From Ovis canadensis (Eukaryota; Chordata; Mammalia; Artiodactyla; Bovidae), in contig NC_091255.1 of NCBI RefSeq assembly GCF_042477335.2, forward strand, positions 35,876,501 to 35,940,500: a stretch of 64,000 nt of DNA, given 5' to 3'. The position numbers and the translations under genes are program-made. Shown one piece after another: positions 54,201 through 62,124 of this stretch. Below the pieces are notes generated by a model. The model did no database searches. It was not told where the DNA came from and saw nothing but the letters and a program-made list of their open reading frames with translations. Each line of letters begins with the position of its first letter. Position 1 is the first letter of the stretch.

Positions 54201-56368
54201 GGGGGCAGCAGGTCAGAAACGGGGGGCGAGCAGGGGAAGCTCACGGGGCTGCTCAGACGCAGGGTGCCACAGCCAGCCTTTCTGGCCTTGGATCCCGGTT
54301 CTGCCACAGACTAGTTAACATGACTCTGGGCAGATTGCTCTACCAGCCTGGGCCTCAGTTTCCTCATCTATAAAATCCAGTTAGCAATACAGCCTACCCC
54401 ACTGAGTTGTTCTGAGGACTAAATGGATTCCTGTGTGTGAAGCGCTCAGTGCCGACACTGAGGATGCCCTCCGTACATAAAACATCGGAATTGCACTCAG
54501 GGGAGGTTCTTGGGGCCAGGAGACGTCGCCCACCCTTCGACACGCCTCTAACGGTGCAGGTTCCGGGCTGGAGTCAAGGACCTGGAGGTGATGACTCAGA
54601 ACTTGATCACCTCGGCCTTCGAGTTAGTCCTTGACGTGGAGCACGGGGTGCTGCTGCTGGACACCTTCCACCGGCTCTCTGCCCGAGAGGTGGGACTGCC
54701 CACCAGCTTCCTTCCTCCACCCCTGGTTCACTTGAGCTTTCCTTCACGTCTGCCTGGTCCTTCCAGATGCTGTCCAACCTCCATCTGTGCTCTCGCCCAT
54801 GCCCTAAACTGCCAGCGCTTCTTTTCTTCCTCTGTCCCTGCCCACCCCCTCCCCTTGTGTCTGGAGGGCTTGTGGGCAGGACTACCATGGCAGGGGGTTA
54901 GCTTTCTTCCAGGATGGGGAGCTGCAGGGACCCCATATCCCTGGTCATGTCATTTACTTCCTCTTCTTCGTCAGGCCATCAAGCGAACATATGACAAGAA
55001 GGCCGTGGACCTCTACATGCTGTTCAATAGTGAGCTAGCACTCGTAAACCGTGAGCTGAACAAGAAGTGGCCCTACCTGGAGCCCTACATGGCCCAGTAC
55101 TCAGGGCAGGCCCACTGGGTGCGCATCCTACGGCGTCGCATCGACCGAGTCATGAACGTAAGCCTGGCCTTTCCCGGAACTTGTTCTCGGTGCCACGACA
55201 GAGTTTGCAGGCTGAGCCCCAGGCTGGTGGGTGGGAGCCCTGCGGGTCAGTCCAGAGCATCTCCCTGGAGAGGTTTCCTGACCTGAGACTAAGTGGGTGC
55301 GAGGGGCGTGTCAGAGGAACTGGCCTATCCTGAGGAAGGGCTCATGCTTGTTTTTGACCCTGTGTCTCTTATATCCTTCACCTCCTGTAATTGACTTTCT
55401 TTTTCCAACTTTTTTTCTCAAGCTGAATGTCTGTGCTTCTCTTTCTTCTTATATTTTATTATTGGAGTATGATTGTTTCACAGTGTTGTGTTGGCTTCTA
55501 CTGTACAGCAAAGTAAATCAGCTATGTGTATCCATATATCCCCTCCCTCTTGAACCTCCCTTCCACACCGGCCCCCATTCTGCCCCGCTAGGTCATCATA
55601 GCACTCGGAGCTGAGCTCCCTGTGTTACACAGCAGATTCCCACTAGCCATCTATTTTACACACGGTAGTGTACGTATGACAATGTGTGGATGTGTGCTTA
55701 GTCACTTAGTTGTGTCCGACTCTGCGACTCTGGACTGTAGTCCCCCAGGCTCCTCTGTCCATGGGATCTTGCAGGCAAGAATACTTGAATGGGTTGCCAT
55801 TTCCTTCTCCAGGGGATCTTCCCCACCCAGGAATCAAATCCATGTCTCCTGGTCTCCTGCACTGGCAGGTGAATTCTTTACCACTGAGCCACCTGGGAAG
55901 CCCGTATATGACAGTGCTCCTCTCCAAATTCTCGCACTTTCCCCTTCCCTGTCTTCTTTCTGACTACCTCTTTCGCTGAGCCTGGTGTCTTCCTCTCACC
56001 TTTCTCTCTGGCTCCCCCTTCCCTCCGAGTAGTCCCTGTCTTACACATATAATCGGGGTGTGTGTGTTGGGGAGGGGAATAGGGCTCTCAGGGCGATGAT
56101 AACACGGAGGAACGTGGCAGGTGGATCCCAGCGTCCCTGGTTCTCCTCCATAGTGTCTTTCCAATGCTCATTTCCTGCCCCACATCGGGACTGGAGAGGA
56201 GAGTGTGCACACCTACCAGCAGATGGTTCAGGCCATTGATGAATTGGTGCGAAAAACCTTCCAAGACTGGACAGCCACTCTGGACAAGGACTGCATTCGG
56301 CGGCTGGACACACCATTGCTACGAATCAGCCAGGAGAAGGCGGGCATGCTGGACGTGAACTTTGACAA
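30100..56368 (+). CDS. DNAH2: DNAH2, axonemal dynein heavy chain 2, N-terminal 13 coding exons (gene continues right)
   Basis: Heavy chain of an inner-arm dynein that drives bending of cilia and sperm flagella; the human protein is about 4,400 residues. The 13 exons read here keep one frame for 2141 nt (713 codons plus two bases) with consensus splice sites. This covers the variable N-terminus and the tail that binds intermediate chains and dimerises (DHC_N1 region). Recognisable conserved blocks are [115 protein letters not shown] and [12 protein letters not shown]. Motor AAA modules, P-loops and the microtubule-binding stalk lie beyond the window. Introns hold many ruminant transposons. No frameshift or stop is seen. 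Confidence 0.95.
31455..32445 (+). mobile_element. ERVL-MaLR (MLT1/MST-type) solo LTR, split by BovB
   Basis: The first part, 31455-31772, reads 'ctatggtctgaatgtttgtgta', 'ggtggggcctttgggtggtg', 'cctccagagctttgagaaataaat'. The last part, 32401-32445, reads 'tgatattttgttataggagcctggaacagactaagacc'. These are the two ends of one LTR, separated by a BovB insertion. It is an ancient non-coding remnant with no internal retroviral genes. Confidence 0.75.
31775..32398 (+). mobile_element. BovB LINE 3' portion
   Basis: Sense BovB: 'agatgctccttggaagaaaagctatgacaaacctagacag', 'gttatgtacggatgtgagagttgg', then 'gaagagctgactcactggaagagaccctgatgctgggaaagattgaaggc', with a 3' end of the gactta.gtgactga type. 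It is 5'-truncated and carries decayed RT-protein C-terminal codons. Confidence 0.9.
32848..32996 (+). mobile_element. Short BovB 3'-tail insertion with duplication
   Basis: 'ggatggcattaccgactcgatgaacgtgagtttgag...gaggcctggcatgctgtgattcatggggtcgcaaagagttgg...aactgaactgaacc'. It is flanked by perfect 11-bp AGAGTTTTGGA at 32837-32847 and 32997-33007. Confidence 0.88.
33918..34085 (+). mobile_element. Artiodactyl tRNA-derived SINE nested in L1
   Basis: 'gggacttcgctggtggtccagtagttaagag...gatccctggttggagagctaagatccc', with a tail rich in 'aatcaat'. Flanking aaagttcat/aaaattcat. Confidence 0.85.
34176..34342 (-). mobile_element. Artiodactyl tRNA-derived SINE nested in L1
   Basis: Antisense copy ending 'ccagtggaccaccagggaagtcc'. 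Flanked by ctaattttagaacatt (34159-34174) and ctaattttagagcatt (34343-34358), one mismatch. Confidence 0.87.
34763..35046 (-). mobile_element. Bov-A2 SINE nested in L1
   Basis: It starts with the GCT repeat tail (34769-34788), then two antisense Bov-A monomers ending 'ttgccttctcc'. Flanks share the L1 segment 'gtgaatag/ggctgtgaacatg'. Confidence 0.95.
35144..35195 (+). mobile_element. Very short BovB 3'-tail insertion
   Basis: 'gtcgcaaagagtcggatactactgagcgactgaactgaactgaactga' interrupts the L1 at its 'ggatcatatgg' site. Confidence 0.75.
35252..35313 (+). CDS. DNAH2: DNAH2 coding exon 2 (residues 53-73)
   Basis: Acceptor cttcccag, donor GTAAGT. It encodes [20 protein letters not shown], an acidic coil-like segment. 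The phase matches both neighbours. Confidence 0.87.
36110..36190 (+). mobile_element. Artiodactyl tRNA-derived SINE fragment
   Basis: 'gggatttccctggaattacggtggttaagactctgtgctccc' in sense orientation, truncated. Confidence 0.7.
36250..36590 (-). mobile_element. tRNA-derived SINE interrupted by Bov-tA
   Basis: An antisense tRNA SINE (36255-36350 and 36553-36585, ending 'ttgccagggaattccc') is split by an antisense Bov-tA (36351-36552, ending 'taatgctacctgggaagcc'). Perfect 11-bp CCTAACCACTG duplications flank the Bov-tA (36340-36350 and 36553-36563), so it is the younger element. Confidence 0.9.
37098..37690 (-). mobile_element. Ruminant L1 (L1-BT type) 3'UTR
   Basis: 'ttagttggagggtaattactttacaatattgtagtgg', 'gaatcagccatgagtgtatgtgtg', 'ttgtcccagtgcaccagctctgagtgccc', 'taatattccattgtgtatatgtaccatagctttctta'. 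Antisense and comparatively little diverged. Confidence 0.88.
37690..37858 (-). mobile_element. Artiodactyl tRNA-derived SINE
   Basis: 'tttggctgtgccaggtcttagttgtggcac...gtgggacctagttccctgactagggattgaa...gagtcttagtcactggaccatcaggaaagttc', antisense. Confidence 0.88.
38631..38801 (+). CDS. DNAH2: DNAH2 coding exon 3 (residues 74-130)
   Basis: Acceptor cattctgcag, donor GTGCGT. It encodes [20 protein letters not shown] and [17 protein letters not shown], clearly DNAH2. Confidence 0.96.
38905..39330 (-). repeat. L2 LINE remnant
   Basis: 'tgtgttgggcaccctgcttggcagcagaatacagagag...tctagtggggaagacagacatataaa', then 'ggccttgaatgttatgctaaagaatttgg'. Antisense L2-type pattern. Confidence 0.6.
40036..40400 (+). 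mobile_element. Long artiodactyl tRNA-derived SINE (CHR-2-like)
   Basis: Head 'ggcctggttgtccactggttaagaatctgcctgcc', then the tail repeating 'gagcccatg.tctagagcctgg' and 'cactgcaactagagaaagcctgggtatagcaatgaagacc', ending in 'aataaataag'. Confidence 0.88.
40405..40880 (+). mobile_element. BovB LINE 3' portion
   Basis: 'aaggtccgtctagtcaagcctatggtttttctagtagtcatgtatgg' through 'gtgttggagaagactcttgagagtcccttggac' to 'aactgagcgactgaagtgaactga'. Sense orientation, 5'-truncated. Confidence 0.93.
41090..42610 (+). mobile_element. L1 LINE ORF2 end and 3'UTR, interrupted by Bov-tA
   Basis: Sense L1 with decayed ORF2 codons: 'atgcctgttagaatggctgtcgtcaaaaagac', 'ctaccatatgatctagcaattccacttctgagtatgtatcc', 'atggaatatcattcagcaatgagaaagaa', then 'tatgatcacacttatatgtgaaat'. 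A TA/CA microsatellite sits at 41775-41825. Confidence 0.88.
41896..42105 (+). mobile_element. Bov-tA SINE nested in L1 with perfect duplication
   Basis: 'ttccctggtgtctcagatggtaaagcatctg...' to '...catgactgagtgacttcactttcactttc'. Flanked by perfect 14-bp AGGTGGCCTTGGAG at 41882-41895 and 42106-42119. Confidence 0.96.
42829..43038 (-). mobile_element. Bov-tA SINE with perfect duplication
   Basis: Antisense copy from 'aagtggctcagtcatgtccgactctttgcaacccc' to 'ttaccagctgagccaccaggaagcca'. Flanked by 11-bp CAAAACAGCAA at 42818-42828 and 43039-43049. Confidence 0.95.
43138..43400 (+). mobile_element. Long artiodactyl tRNA-derived SINE (CHR-2-like)
   Basis: 'gggcttccccagtggctcagtggtaaagaatctgcctgc' head, then 'gagcaactaagccaaggtgccacaactactgagcctgtgc' and 'cagtgaagacccagcacagcccaaaggaaataaatt'. 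Confidence 0.9.
45196..45308 (-). mobile_element. Artiodactyl tRNA-derived SINE with perfect duplication
   Basis: Antisense copy '...ccttagttgcctgaccaggggttgaacc...taaccactggaccaccagggaatcc'. Flanked by 14-bp GAGAAAACTAACCT at 45182-45195 and 45309-45322. Confidence 0.9.
46020..46150 (-). repeat. L2 LINE remnant
   Basis: 'catttatggagcatctagtatgtcccagtcactgctaggttctagagagaatacacagtctttaccctcaaggag', the antisense L2 terminus. Confidence 0.65.
46354..46582 (+). CDS. DNAH2: DNAH2 coding exon 4 (residues 131-206)
   Basis: Acceptor cttcaatgcag, donor GTGAGC. It encodes [38 protein letters not shown] and [18 protein letters not shown]. Confidence 0.97.
47133..47243 (+). CDS. DNAH2: DNAH2 coding exon 5 (residues 207-243)
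   Basis: Acceptor atttcctcag, donor GTGAGT. It encodes [20 protein letters not shown] and [10 protein letters not shown]. The preceding intron (46583-47132) shows only a possible MIR/L2 remnant near 46670-46725. Confidence 0.96.
47418..47656 (+). CDS. DNAH2: DNAH2 coding exon 6 (residues 244-323)
   Basis: Acceptor ccccggcag, donor GTTTGT. It encodes [37 protein letters not shown] and [18 protein letters not shown]. Confidence 0.97.
48030..48560 (+). mobile_element. Long tRNA-derived SINE interrupted by Bov-tA
   Basis: A CHR-2-like element starts 'gggcttctttggtggctta' (48034). It is split by a Bov-tA (about 48053-48250, ending 'actttcacttcac') and resumes 'ttggtggctcagcgataaagaatccg' to about 48545. 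It is in the DNAH2 intron 47657-49402. Confidence 0.88.
48682..48757 (+). mobile_element. Short BovB 3'-tail insertion
   Basis: 'ggaggcctggtgtgctgcagtccatggggttgcaaagagtcggacatgactgagtgactgaactgaactga'. Confidence 0.8.
48766..48992 (+). mobile_element. Bov-tA SINE
   Basis: 'gggcttcccaggtggcgctagtgataaagaattcacc...gcaacccactccagtattcttgcctgaaaaattccatgg...'. Confidence 0.92.
49403..49594 (+). CDS. DNAH2: DNAH2 coding exon 7 (residues 324-387)
   Basis: Acceptor ctactaccag, donor GTGTGT. It encodes [36 protein letters not shown] and LTSLFRK. The following intron (49595-50242) looks unique. Confidence 0.97.
50243..50400 (+). CDS. DNAH2: DNAH2 coding exon 8 (residues 388-439)
   Basis: Acceptor ctcccgcag, donor GTACGA. 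It encodes [20 protein letters not shown] and [19 protein letters not shown]. Confidence 0.96.
50685..50827 (+). mobile_element. Bov-tA/Bov-A fragment with (CCA)n tail
   Basis: 'ggaggaggaaatggcaacccactcgagtattctggcctgggaaatcccatgg...catgacttagagactaaa' followed by CCACCACC repeats to 50826. In the intron 50401-51029. Confidence 0.88.
51030..51117 (+). CDS. DNAH2: DNAH2 coding exon 9 (residues 440-469)
   Basis: Acceptor ctcacaacag, donor GTAGGA. It encodes [20 protein letters not shown] and QRCKDLIE. Confidence 0.96.
51295..53672 (-). mobile_element. BovB (RTE) LINE, 2.4-kb copy with decayed ORF2
   Basis: Antisense to DNAH2. The 3' end is at 51295 ('gttcagttcaattcattcgctcagtcatgtcc'); the 5'-truncated end is near 53672. 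On the minus strand it encodes pieces of the RTE protein: a region after the endonuclease (about 53540-53000), RT-core fragments such as [18 protein letters not shown] (about 52770-52720) and [14 protein letters not shown] (about 52250), and a C-terminal [10 protein letters not shown] segment (about 51730). The frame is broken several times and 5' sequence is missing, so it is an inactive remnant. It fills most of the intron 51118-53926. Confidence 0.95.
53765..53850 (+). mobile_element. Short BovB 3'-tail insertion
   Basis: 'gtgagggacagggaagcctggtgtgctgcagtccatggagttgtaaagagtgggacatgacttagcaactgaacaaccacaac', 76 bp from DNAH2 exon 10. Confidence 0.75.
53927..54132 (+). CDS. DNAH2: DNAH2 coding exon 10 (residues 470-537)
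   Basis: Acceptor ttctttgcag, donor GTGAGA. It encodes [40 protein letters not shown] and [20 protein letters not shown]. Confidence 0.97.
54285..54485 (+). repeat. MIR SINE
   Basis: 'ggatcccggttctgccacagactag', 'ctcagtttcctcatctataaaatcc', 'gagttgttctgaggactaaatgg'. MIR in sense orientation. Confidence 0.88.
54560..54689 (+). CDS. DNAH2: DNAH2 coding exon 11 (residues 538-581)
   Basis: Acceptor acggtgcag, donor GTGGGA. It encodes [20 protein letters not shown] and [14 protein letters not shown]. Confidence 0.96.
54975..55157 (+). CDS. DNAH2: DNAH2 coding exon 12 (residues 582-642)
   Basis: Acceptor cttcgtcag, donor GTAAGC. It encodes [20 protein letters not shown] and [20 protein letters not shown]. 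Confidence 0.97.
55440..55950 (-). mobile_element. Ruminant L1 3'UTR interrupted by Bov-tA
   Basis: Antisense L1 ('attggagtatgattgtttcacagtgttgtgttgg', 'tgtacagcaaagtaaatcagctatgtgt', 'gagctccctgtgttacacagcag') is split by an antisense Bov-tA at about 55688-55903. The flanking 'gtatgacaatgt/gtatatgacagtg' marks the break. In the intron 55158-56153. Confidence 0.85.
56154..56368 (+). CDS. DNAH2: DNAH2 coding exon 13 (residues 643-713), last in window
   Basis: Acceptor cctccatag, donor GTAGGA. It encodes [40 protein letters not shown] and [14 protein letters not shown]. It ends two bases into codon 714, so the next exon should begin with one base completing Lys (AAG/AAA). Confidence 0.96.
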
Positions 56369-56609
56369 GTAGGAGACCCTCCCTGCCCCTCTCCTGCTCT
56401 GCTCGTCCTTTCTATGGCGCCTTTCCCTTCCCCAACCCTCCTGAGAGTTTTAATTCCCATCTCCTGGTTCCTCCTCTCCATTCCTCTGATTCTCTCTTAC
56501 CCCGTAATATGTTTCCTCCCACTTCTTAGTCTTAAAAAAAAAAAACAAAAAACTGATTGAAAATAGAAAATCCACTGTCACCTACTACACCAGTGATGTA
56601 GGTGTCCTG

Positions 56610-56622
56610 CCACTAGGTGGCC
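56610..56622 (+). promoter_or_regulatory. CTCF-like motif in DNAH2 intron
   Basis: CCACTAGGTGGCC matches the first twelve positions of the CTCF core on the plus strand. Confidence 0.4.
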
Positions 56623-56754
56623 ACGGTGGCTCAGCGAAATCGTCCCAACCAAGAGCCACCGAGGGAGCTTTCCCGAGAGTCAGTGGGGCTCTCAGGTTAC
56701 ACCCTCTCCTACAGTTGTAGAATCATGACAGTCTCATATCACCAGGTTTTCAGT

Positions 56755-56875
56755 TTAACCAGTCTATTCATTAGTCATTCAAAAATACATAGTGAGTGCC
56801 TTCCATGTGCTAAGAACCAAGATAGGCACAGGTGTGTCCAGTGACGATGTCCTTGCCCCCTGTTGCTCTGTAAGT
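56755..56875 (-). repeat. L2 LINE remnant
   Basis: 'attcattagtcattcaaaaatacatagtgagtgccttccatgtgctaagaaccaagataggcaca', antisense L2 terminus. Confidence 0.65.
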
Positions 56876-57491
56876 GAACTGTTATACCCTGGAGCCCTGC
56901 CTCCTTCCCAGATAAGATGCAGAAGAGAGAATAAAGAAGGAACTTAGTAAGGCGGCTGTCTACAGAGATGACGACCCTTCTGATGACAACGTTTTCCTAA
57001 TAGGAAGGAAGTCACTTTCTTCTTGATCGGTTTGGGCTCCTTAATCATCATCAAGCCCCTATAGTAAGAGTGGCTTCCCAGGCTTCTAGAACTGACTTTA
57101 ACTCATGGAATGTCCTTATTTGTTGGGGGAAATGTGGAAGGGGCTTTGCCAGAGACGGCCTATGTGGAGATGGACAGAGAGACTGAGTGTGTCTGTCCTG
57201 GGAGCCAAAAGCAACCTAACTGGGAGATGACACATGATGTTTGAAGCAAAATAACCAAGACGGGGAGACAGTGCTTAGTGTCAGGTCAGAGGGGTGAGGG
57301 GAAGGCAGAAGTGAGGACAGAGAGATGAGAAGCCACATGGATCAGGAAGCAGGTGACAAGCAGGGTGTGAAGACCAGAGGGTAAGAGGTTTGAGATAGGC
57401 CTTTGACCAGAGAGGGGTGTCGAGATCTGCTTCGATAGGGCTCATGGTTTTTTTTTGAGGATTCTATAAAATGGCCTTATAAATCAACAAT

Positions 57492-57662
57492 AAGATTTAT
57501 TTTTAATATTTATTTATTTGGTTGCACTGGGTCTTAGTTGTGGTGTGCAGCATGTAGGGATCTTTAATTGTGGGATTTAGTTCCCTGACCAGGGATTGAA
57601 CCCAAGCCTCCTGCATTGGGAGCATGAAGTTTCAATTACTGGATTGCCAGGGAAATCTCTTA
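57492..57662 (-). mobile_element. Artiodactyl tRNA-derived SINE
   Basis: 'tttatttatttggttgcactgggtcttagttgtgg...tagttccctgaccagggattgaacccaagcctcctgcattggg...attgccagggaaatc', antisense. Confidence 0.9.
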
Positions 57663-57947
57663 AGTACCTTTTAATATGAATAGTAGCATACTGTTCACAC
57701 TATTCTATACATCTGAAGTGTTCTCAAAATGATTTATTTGATTTTTTCTATTATAAAATTCTTGATCCTTTTAGAAAATTTGCAGAATGCAGAAAAGTAG
57801 AAGGAAGAACAAGATTCCCCCAAAGATAACCACTCTTAAAGATTTGGTGTATACATATATATATATGTATATTTATCACTCCATGTTCCCCCCACTTCAT
57901 ATGCTTCATATGGTTATTTTTCTTTAATTTTTAGAATCTTTTTAACT

Positions 57948-58113
57948 TAAAAATGTATTTATTTGGCTGTGCCCGGTCTTAGGGTCTTAGCTGTGGAACG
58001 CTGGGTCTTTAGCTGCAGCATGTGGGATCTAGTTCCCTGACCAGGGGTGGAACCCAGGCCCCCTGTATTGGAAGTGAGGAGTCTTAGGCATTTGGCCACC
58101 AGGGAAGTCCATC
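57948..58113 (-). mobile_element. Artiodactyl tRNA-derived SINE
   Basis: 'tatttatttggctgtgcccggtcttagg...gcatgtgggatctagttccctgaccaggggtgg...ggccaccagggaagtcc', antisense. Confidence 0.92.
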
Positions 58114-59627
58114 TTTTTTTGCTTTTTAAATTAAAGAATTTAAACAACAGAAGTAGTGCATGCTCACTGTAAAAGAAAAAAAAGAGAGAGAGATTGATGT
58201 ATAGAAGAATATAAAGGAAAAAGTGAAAATCCAGCACACAGCTCCACTCCCTGGAGGTAACCGTGATTACCATGTAATCAAAAATACACACTGCACACAC
58301 AAAACAGGATCTCATTATAAACAACATTTTTTAACTTGCTTTTTTTGAGGTTAACAATATGTGTGGGAGATTTTCCATTCTGTGTGTACAGAACTGCATA
58401 ATTACTTTTCATGGCTTACAGCTTCCCATGCTTTGACTGTACCATAATTTAATCCATCAACCCACTACTGGTGGACCTAGAAGTTGCATGGTTTCCATCA
58501 GGGTCCTGAACATTCTGTGCTGGGGGCTTTCACCTGGACTCCCTGAGTCTTGTTCCCTTCTCACCACCGCGGTGTATCCACCTGACGTTTGAGCTTAGCA
58601 CCTGGCCATGTAGCCCCAATAAGCTTAGGAGACAGCTTTCTGTCTGCCGTGATCATCTCTTGTCGAGAGACACATTGGATATTTATCTCAAATACCGTTT
58701 GCATAATCTTTATAGCAGAGCTTAACAAGACAATTTTGGGGCAAATATTTATGGCCTGGGTTTAGCAGAAACCCAAATAATGGCTAAAACACTTTTTCCA
58801 GAGAGAAGAGGTACCCCAGTTCTTTGGCAGTTGTTGTCTAGAGGGATCTGTTATAAACTGCTTTACATTTTTGTGGCTTTAAGCTAAAACTACCTCAATC
58901 CAGTAAATAATGTATGGGGGAAAAACAAAAAACCATGATCACAGGGAAGGATTTTGAAAAGTCTGGGCTCATTAAACCAGTAAAGACATCCAAGACAGTT
59001 TCAGCTTTTCTAAACCTTTTCTAAATATGACGCCTCCAACGAGGGGCAGATAACTTTATCAAGTCTACTTTTTTGTGCTCATGATCTAGATAAGGTCTTG
59101 AAATAGGCGTGCTCTTCAAATGCCCTGATTGTCCTCAGAATTACCTGACTCTCCCTCTATTCTGGGAGACTTCCAGTCCCTAATAGCACCGATCTTATCT
59201 TACAAAGGGTTTTGTTGTCCCACCTTCCATCCCAAATATTTGAACTCTGAAGTCCAAATTGGCTTTTACCACATTTTACAGCCAGACCAGCCTTACAGAT
59301 TGCACTTAACACAAACATATTCCAGATGGCGTCTGTACCCTGGCTGAAAAGAGCTGTGTTATCACTGTGTAAGTAGCCAACTCCTCTGTGTAGCAGGACT
59401 TCTCCAGGGAAAGACAAGGGACACTGGCGTCTGACAGTGTTTTGCGACTGGGACTTCCTCTTCCTCCTTTTCTCTCTGGTCTGAGAGCACTTTCTCCATT
59501 AGGTCAGTTCATTCTGGGCTGTCAGCACCAAACCCAGTCAGCCTACTTGCCCTGGCTCCATTGCCTGAGCACTTGTCCAAGGAAACAAAATATTTTTAAA
59601 AAAATTCCCCAGACTGATTTTTTAAAA

Positions 59628-59785
59628 TTAATTTTTTTTGACCATGCCATGACGAGGCATGTGGGATCTTAGTTCCCCAACCAGGGATCCAGCCCATGCC
59701 CCCTGCATTGGAAGTACAGTGTCTTAACCACTGGACCACCAGGGAAGTCCCAGACTGGGTTTTTTTTTTTTTTTTTTTTTAAGAA
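59628..59785 (-). mobile_element. Artiodactyl tRNA-derived SINE, followed by a T20 run
   Basis: 'tttttttgaccatgccatgacgaggcatgtgggatcttagttccccaaccagggatcc...ccactggaccaccagggaagtcccag', antisense, with a 20-T tract from about 59761. 'cccagactg' occurs on both sides. Confidence 0.88.
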
Positions 59786-61299
59786 ATTTTATGTACCAGG
59801 AAAATAAATTTGTATTCCAGAAACTTCTTGACAAATTTCTGGCTAAGCCTGAGCATCACTGTGAAAAAAGGTCCTTGTAGGGTTTTCAACTCAGCATCGG
59901 GAAGGTGTTTTTCAAATTCATCGTATTGACTGACAAGTTAAAATTTGATAATTTGGCTTAAAGTTATTTGGAAAAGTCTTGTCAAGATGAGGAAATGAAG
60001 AAAAAATTTAGTGCACTACTGGATAGTGTATGTATCCAAGCGGGCTTACCAAGAATTTGACAGAGTCAAATTCAAGGCCTCCAGCTTGAAGAACATAAGA
60101 GAATATGATTCTCTTACTAGTAGTGTTCCCGTACGTATTTACACCCCTCCACCCTCCTGGTATAGCTATGCTAGAATTTGTGGTTAAACTGATATTCAGT
60201 GTTTTTCTTAATATGACTCTGTTAGTATTGTTTACTGTGGAGCCAAATCATGTTCAGTTGTTCCAATTCTCTCCTTGCTTGTATGACACTTGTTCTTTTT
60301 GGAATTAACAATGACCTCACTATTTTTGTTAGCACATTATTCACTATCATTAATTTTTCCAGACCAACCAATAAAATTCCTTTGGATAATATTTTCCTTT
60401 GCTATCTGACTTATCACGTATGTTATCAATTTTGTGTTCTTAGCACTATCCCTCCTGGAATTCCCTTGTCCTCTTCCTTCAGCCCAGCTGGTTGGTTTTG
60501 AGGCCAGGTGTCACTCTGGGACTTCCCTGAGCCTCTTTTGTTGTTTGATTCCCCCTTTCCTTTGTCTTCCTCTTTCTTGGTTGATGTTCTTATTTTGGAG
60601 CTACTACATTCTTTAGTAGCTTTCCACGGTACATGGGAGGTAAACTTTTTGAATTCTTGCATGATTGACAAACAACTGTTTTCTGCCTGACACCTGTTAG
60701 TCCTTTGTGGAATTCTAGATTGAAAGCAGTTTTCCTTCATTTTGGCTCTCCTTTACACTGGAGGCTTTGCTTAACTGTCCAGTAATCTGCTGTTCATTCC
60801 TATTTGAGAAAGCCTTCTTCACTTTGAAGACTTTTGACACAGTTTCAAAAATAACACATACTTCAGTGAAGATTGTCAAGGTGTGAAAAACAGCATTTCT
60901 TTGTCCACAGTCTCTTAAAGCACATATCACAAATGAGCTCTTGATAATAATTTCCTTCCTTGGTAGACTCCTCTCAAAAGGTGGAAAACTTGCACTGTGA
61001 TGTCATGTCCTATATTGCTACTTTAGTGCTTGCTTAGTAGAACAGACACAAAATATTCTGAAATTTTCACCTCAGTGTTCTTTTAAGATAACATCTTGGT
61101 GATATTCAGGATATAAAGCTTCATCAGAGTATCTTGAGTATCTTGAGATTATCCTCTGTGATTAAAAAATGTAATTTCTTTTTTTTTTTCAAAGAAAGAA
61201 GAAAACAGATTTACAAAGTCAAATGACTTTTACTCAAGATGTAAAACTGTTTAAAATATTACATATTTTCTCTTGTCATTTTGTGATTTTTGTCTTTAT

Positions 61300-62110
61300 A
61301 TTTGGTTCTTGGCTCCAATTTTCAGTTTATTTTGATTTAGGGAGAGAAGTGTAGATGCAACTTGAGTTGGTTTTGTGTTTTTTTTAATCTATCCCCAGAT
61401 GGCTAGTCAGTTGACCCAATCTCATTTATTAAACTGCTATCTTTATAGTATAACAAATTCCCAAGGATGTCTGTTTTGGGATTCACTATCCTGTTCTGAT
61501 AGGTCTGTTTATTCATATGTAGAGACCAAATTGTTTTTATTATTGTCCTCATTACTCTCCTTTTTAGATTTTTTTCTTGGATATTTTAAATATTTATTTC
61601 TCATAAGTACATTAGAATCTCTTTGTTTAGTTCCCCAAATAGTTCTAGTCCTATATTTTGGGGGGGAACAAGATTGGGTTAAATTTATAGGTTAACTTAA
61701 GAAGAATGATGATGGACAGGGAGGCCTGGCGTGCTGTGATTCATGGGGTCGCAAAGAGTCAGACATGACTGAGTGACTGAACTGAACTGAACTGAAGAAG
61801 AATGAACATCTTTAAGATCGAGTTTTTTCTATCCAAGAATAGCATTTTTTTCTTTCAATTTATTTAAGTCCTGTTCTTTTGTTCATAAGATATTTTTCAT
61901 ACATATTAACTGACTAACAAGAAATGTGATAATATATATTAATATCTTTGGATGATCTCTTAATTTTTGGTATTTTATTTCTGTTGTTTTAATTACCATT
62001 GGTCTCTTTTTCTCCATGATAATATTGAACTGGTTATAGGTTTTATATTGGAAAACTTTGATTTTAATAAGTTAATTTTGTACCCAGTCCCTTTTACAAC
62101 TAATTCCCTT
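61300..62110 (-). mobile_element. Old L1 LINE ORF2 fragment, interrupted by a BovB tail
   Basis: Antisense L1M-like text: 'ttcagtttattttgatttaggg', 'agatggctagtcagttgacccaatctcatttattaaa', 'gggattcactatcctgttctgataggtctg'. Very diverged, non-coding. Confidence 0.6.
61710..61794 (+). mobile_element. 85-bp BovB 3'-tail insertion with perfect duplication
   Basis: 'tgatggacagggaggcctggcgtgctgtgattcatggggtcgcaaagagtcagacatgactgagtgactgaactgaactgaactg' between perfect 11-bp AAGAAGAATGA copies (61699-61709 and 61795-61805). Confidence 0.92.
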
Positions 62111-62124
62111 GTTTAAAATAGTTT

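Noticed and set aside
54588-55286. 232-codon open frame on the plus strand
   Set aside because: It is DNAH2 exons 11 and 12 read through an intron without stops; the splice sites are clear.
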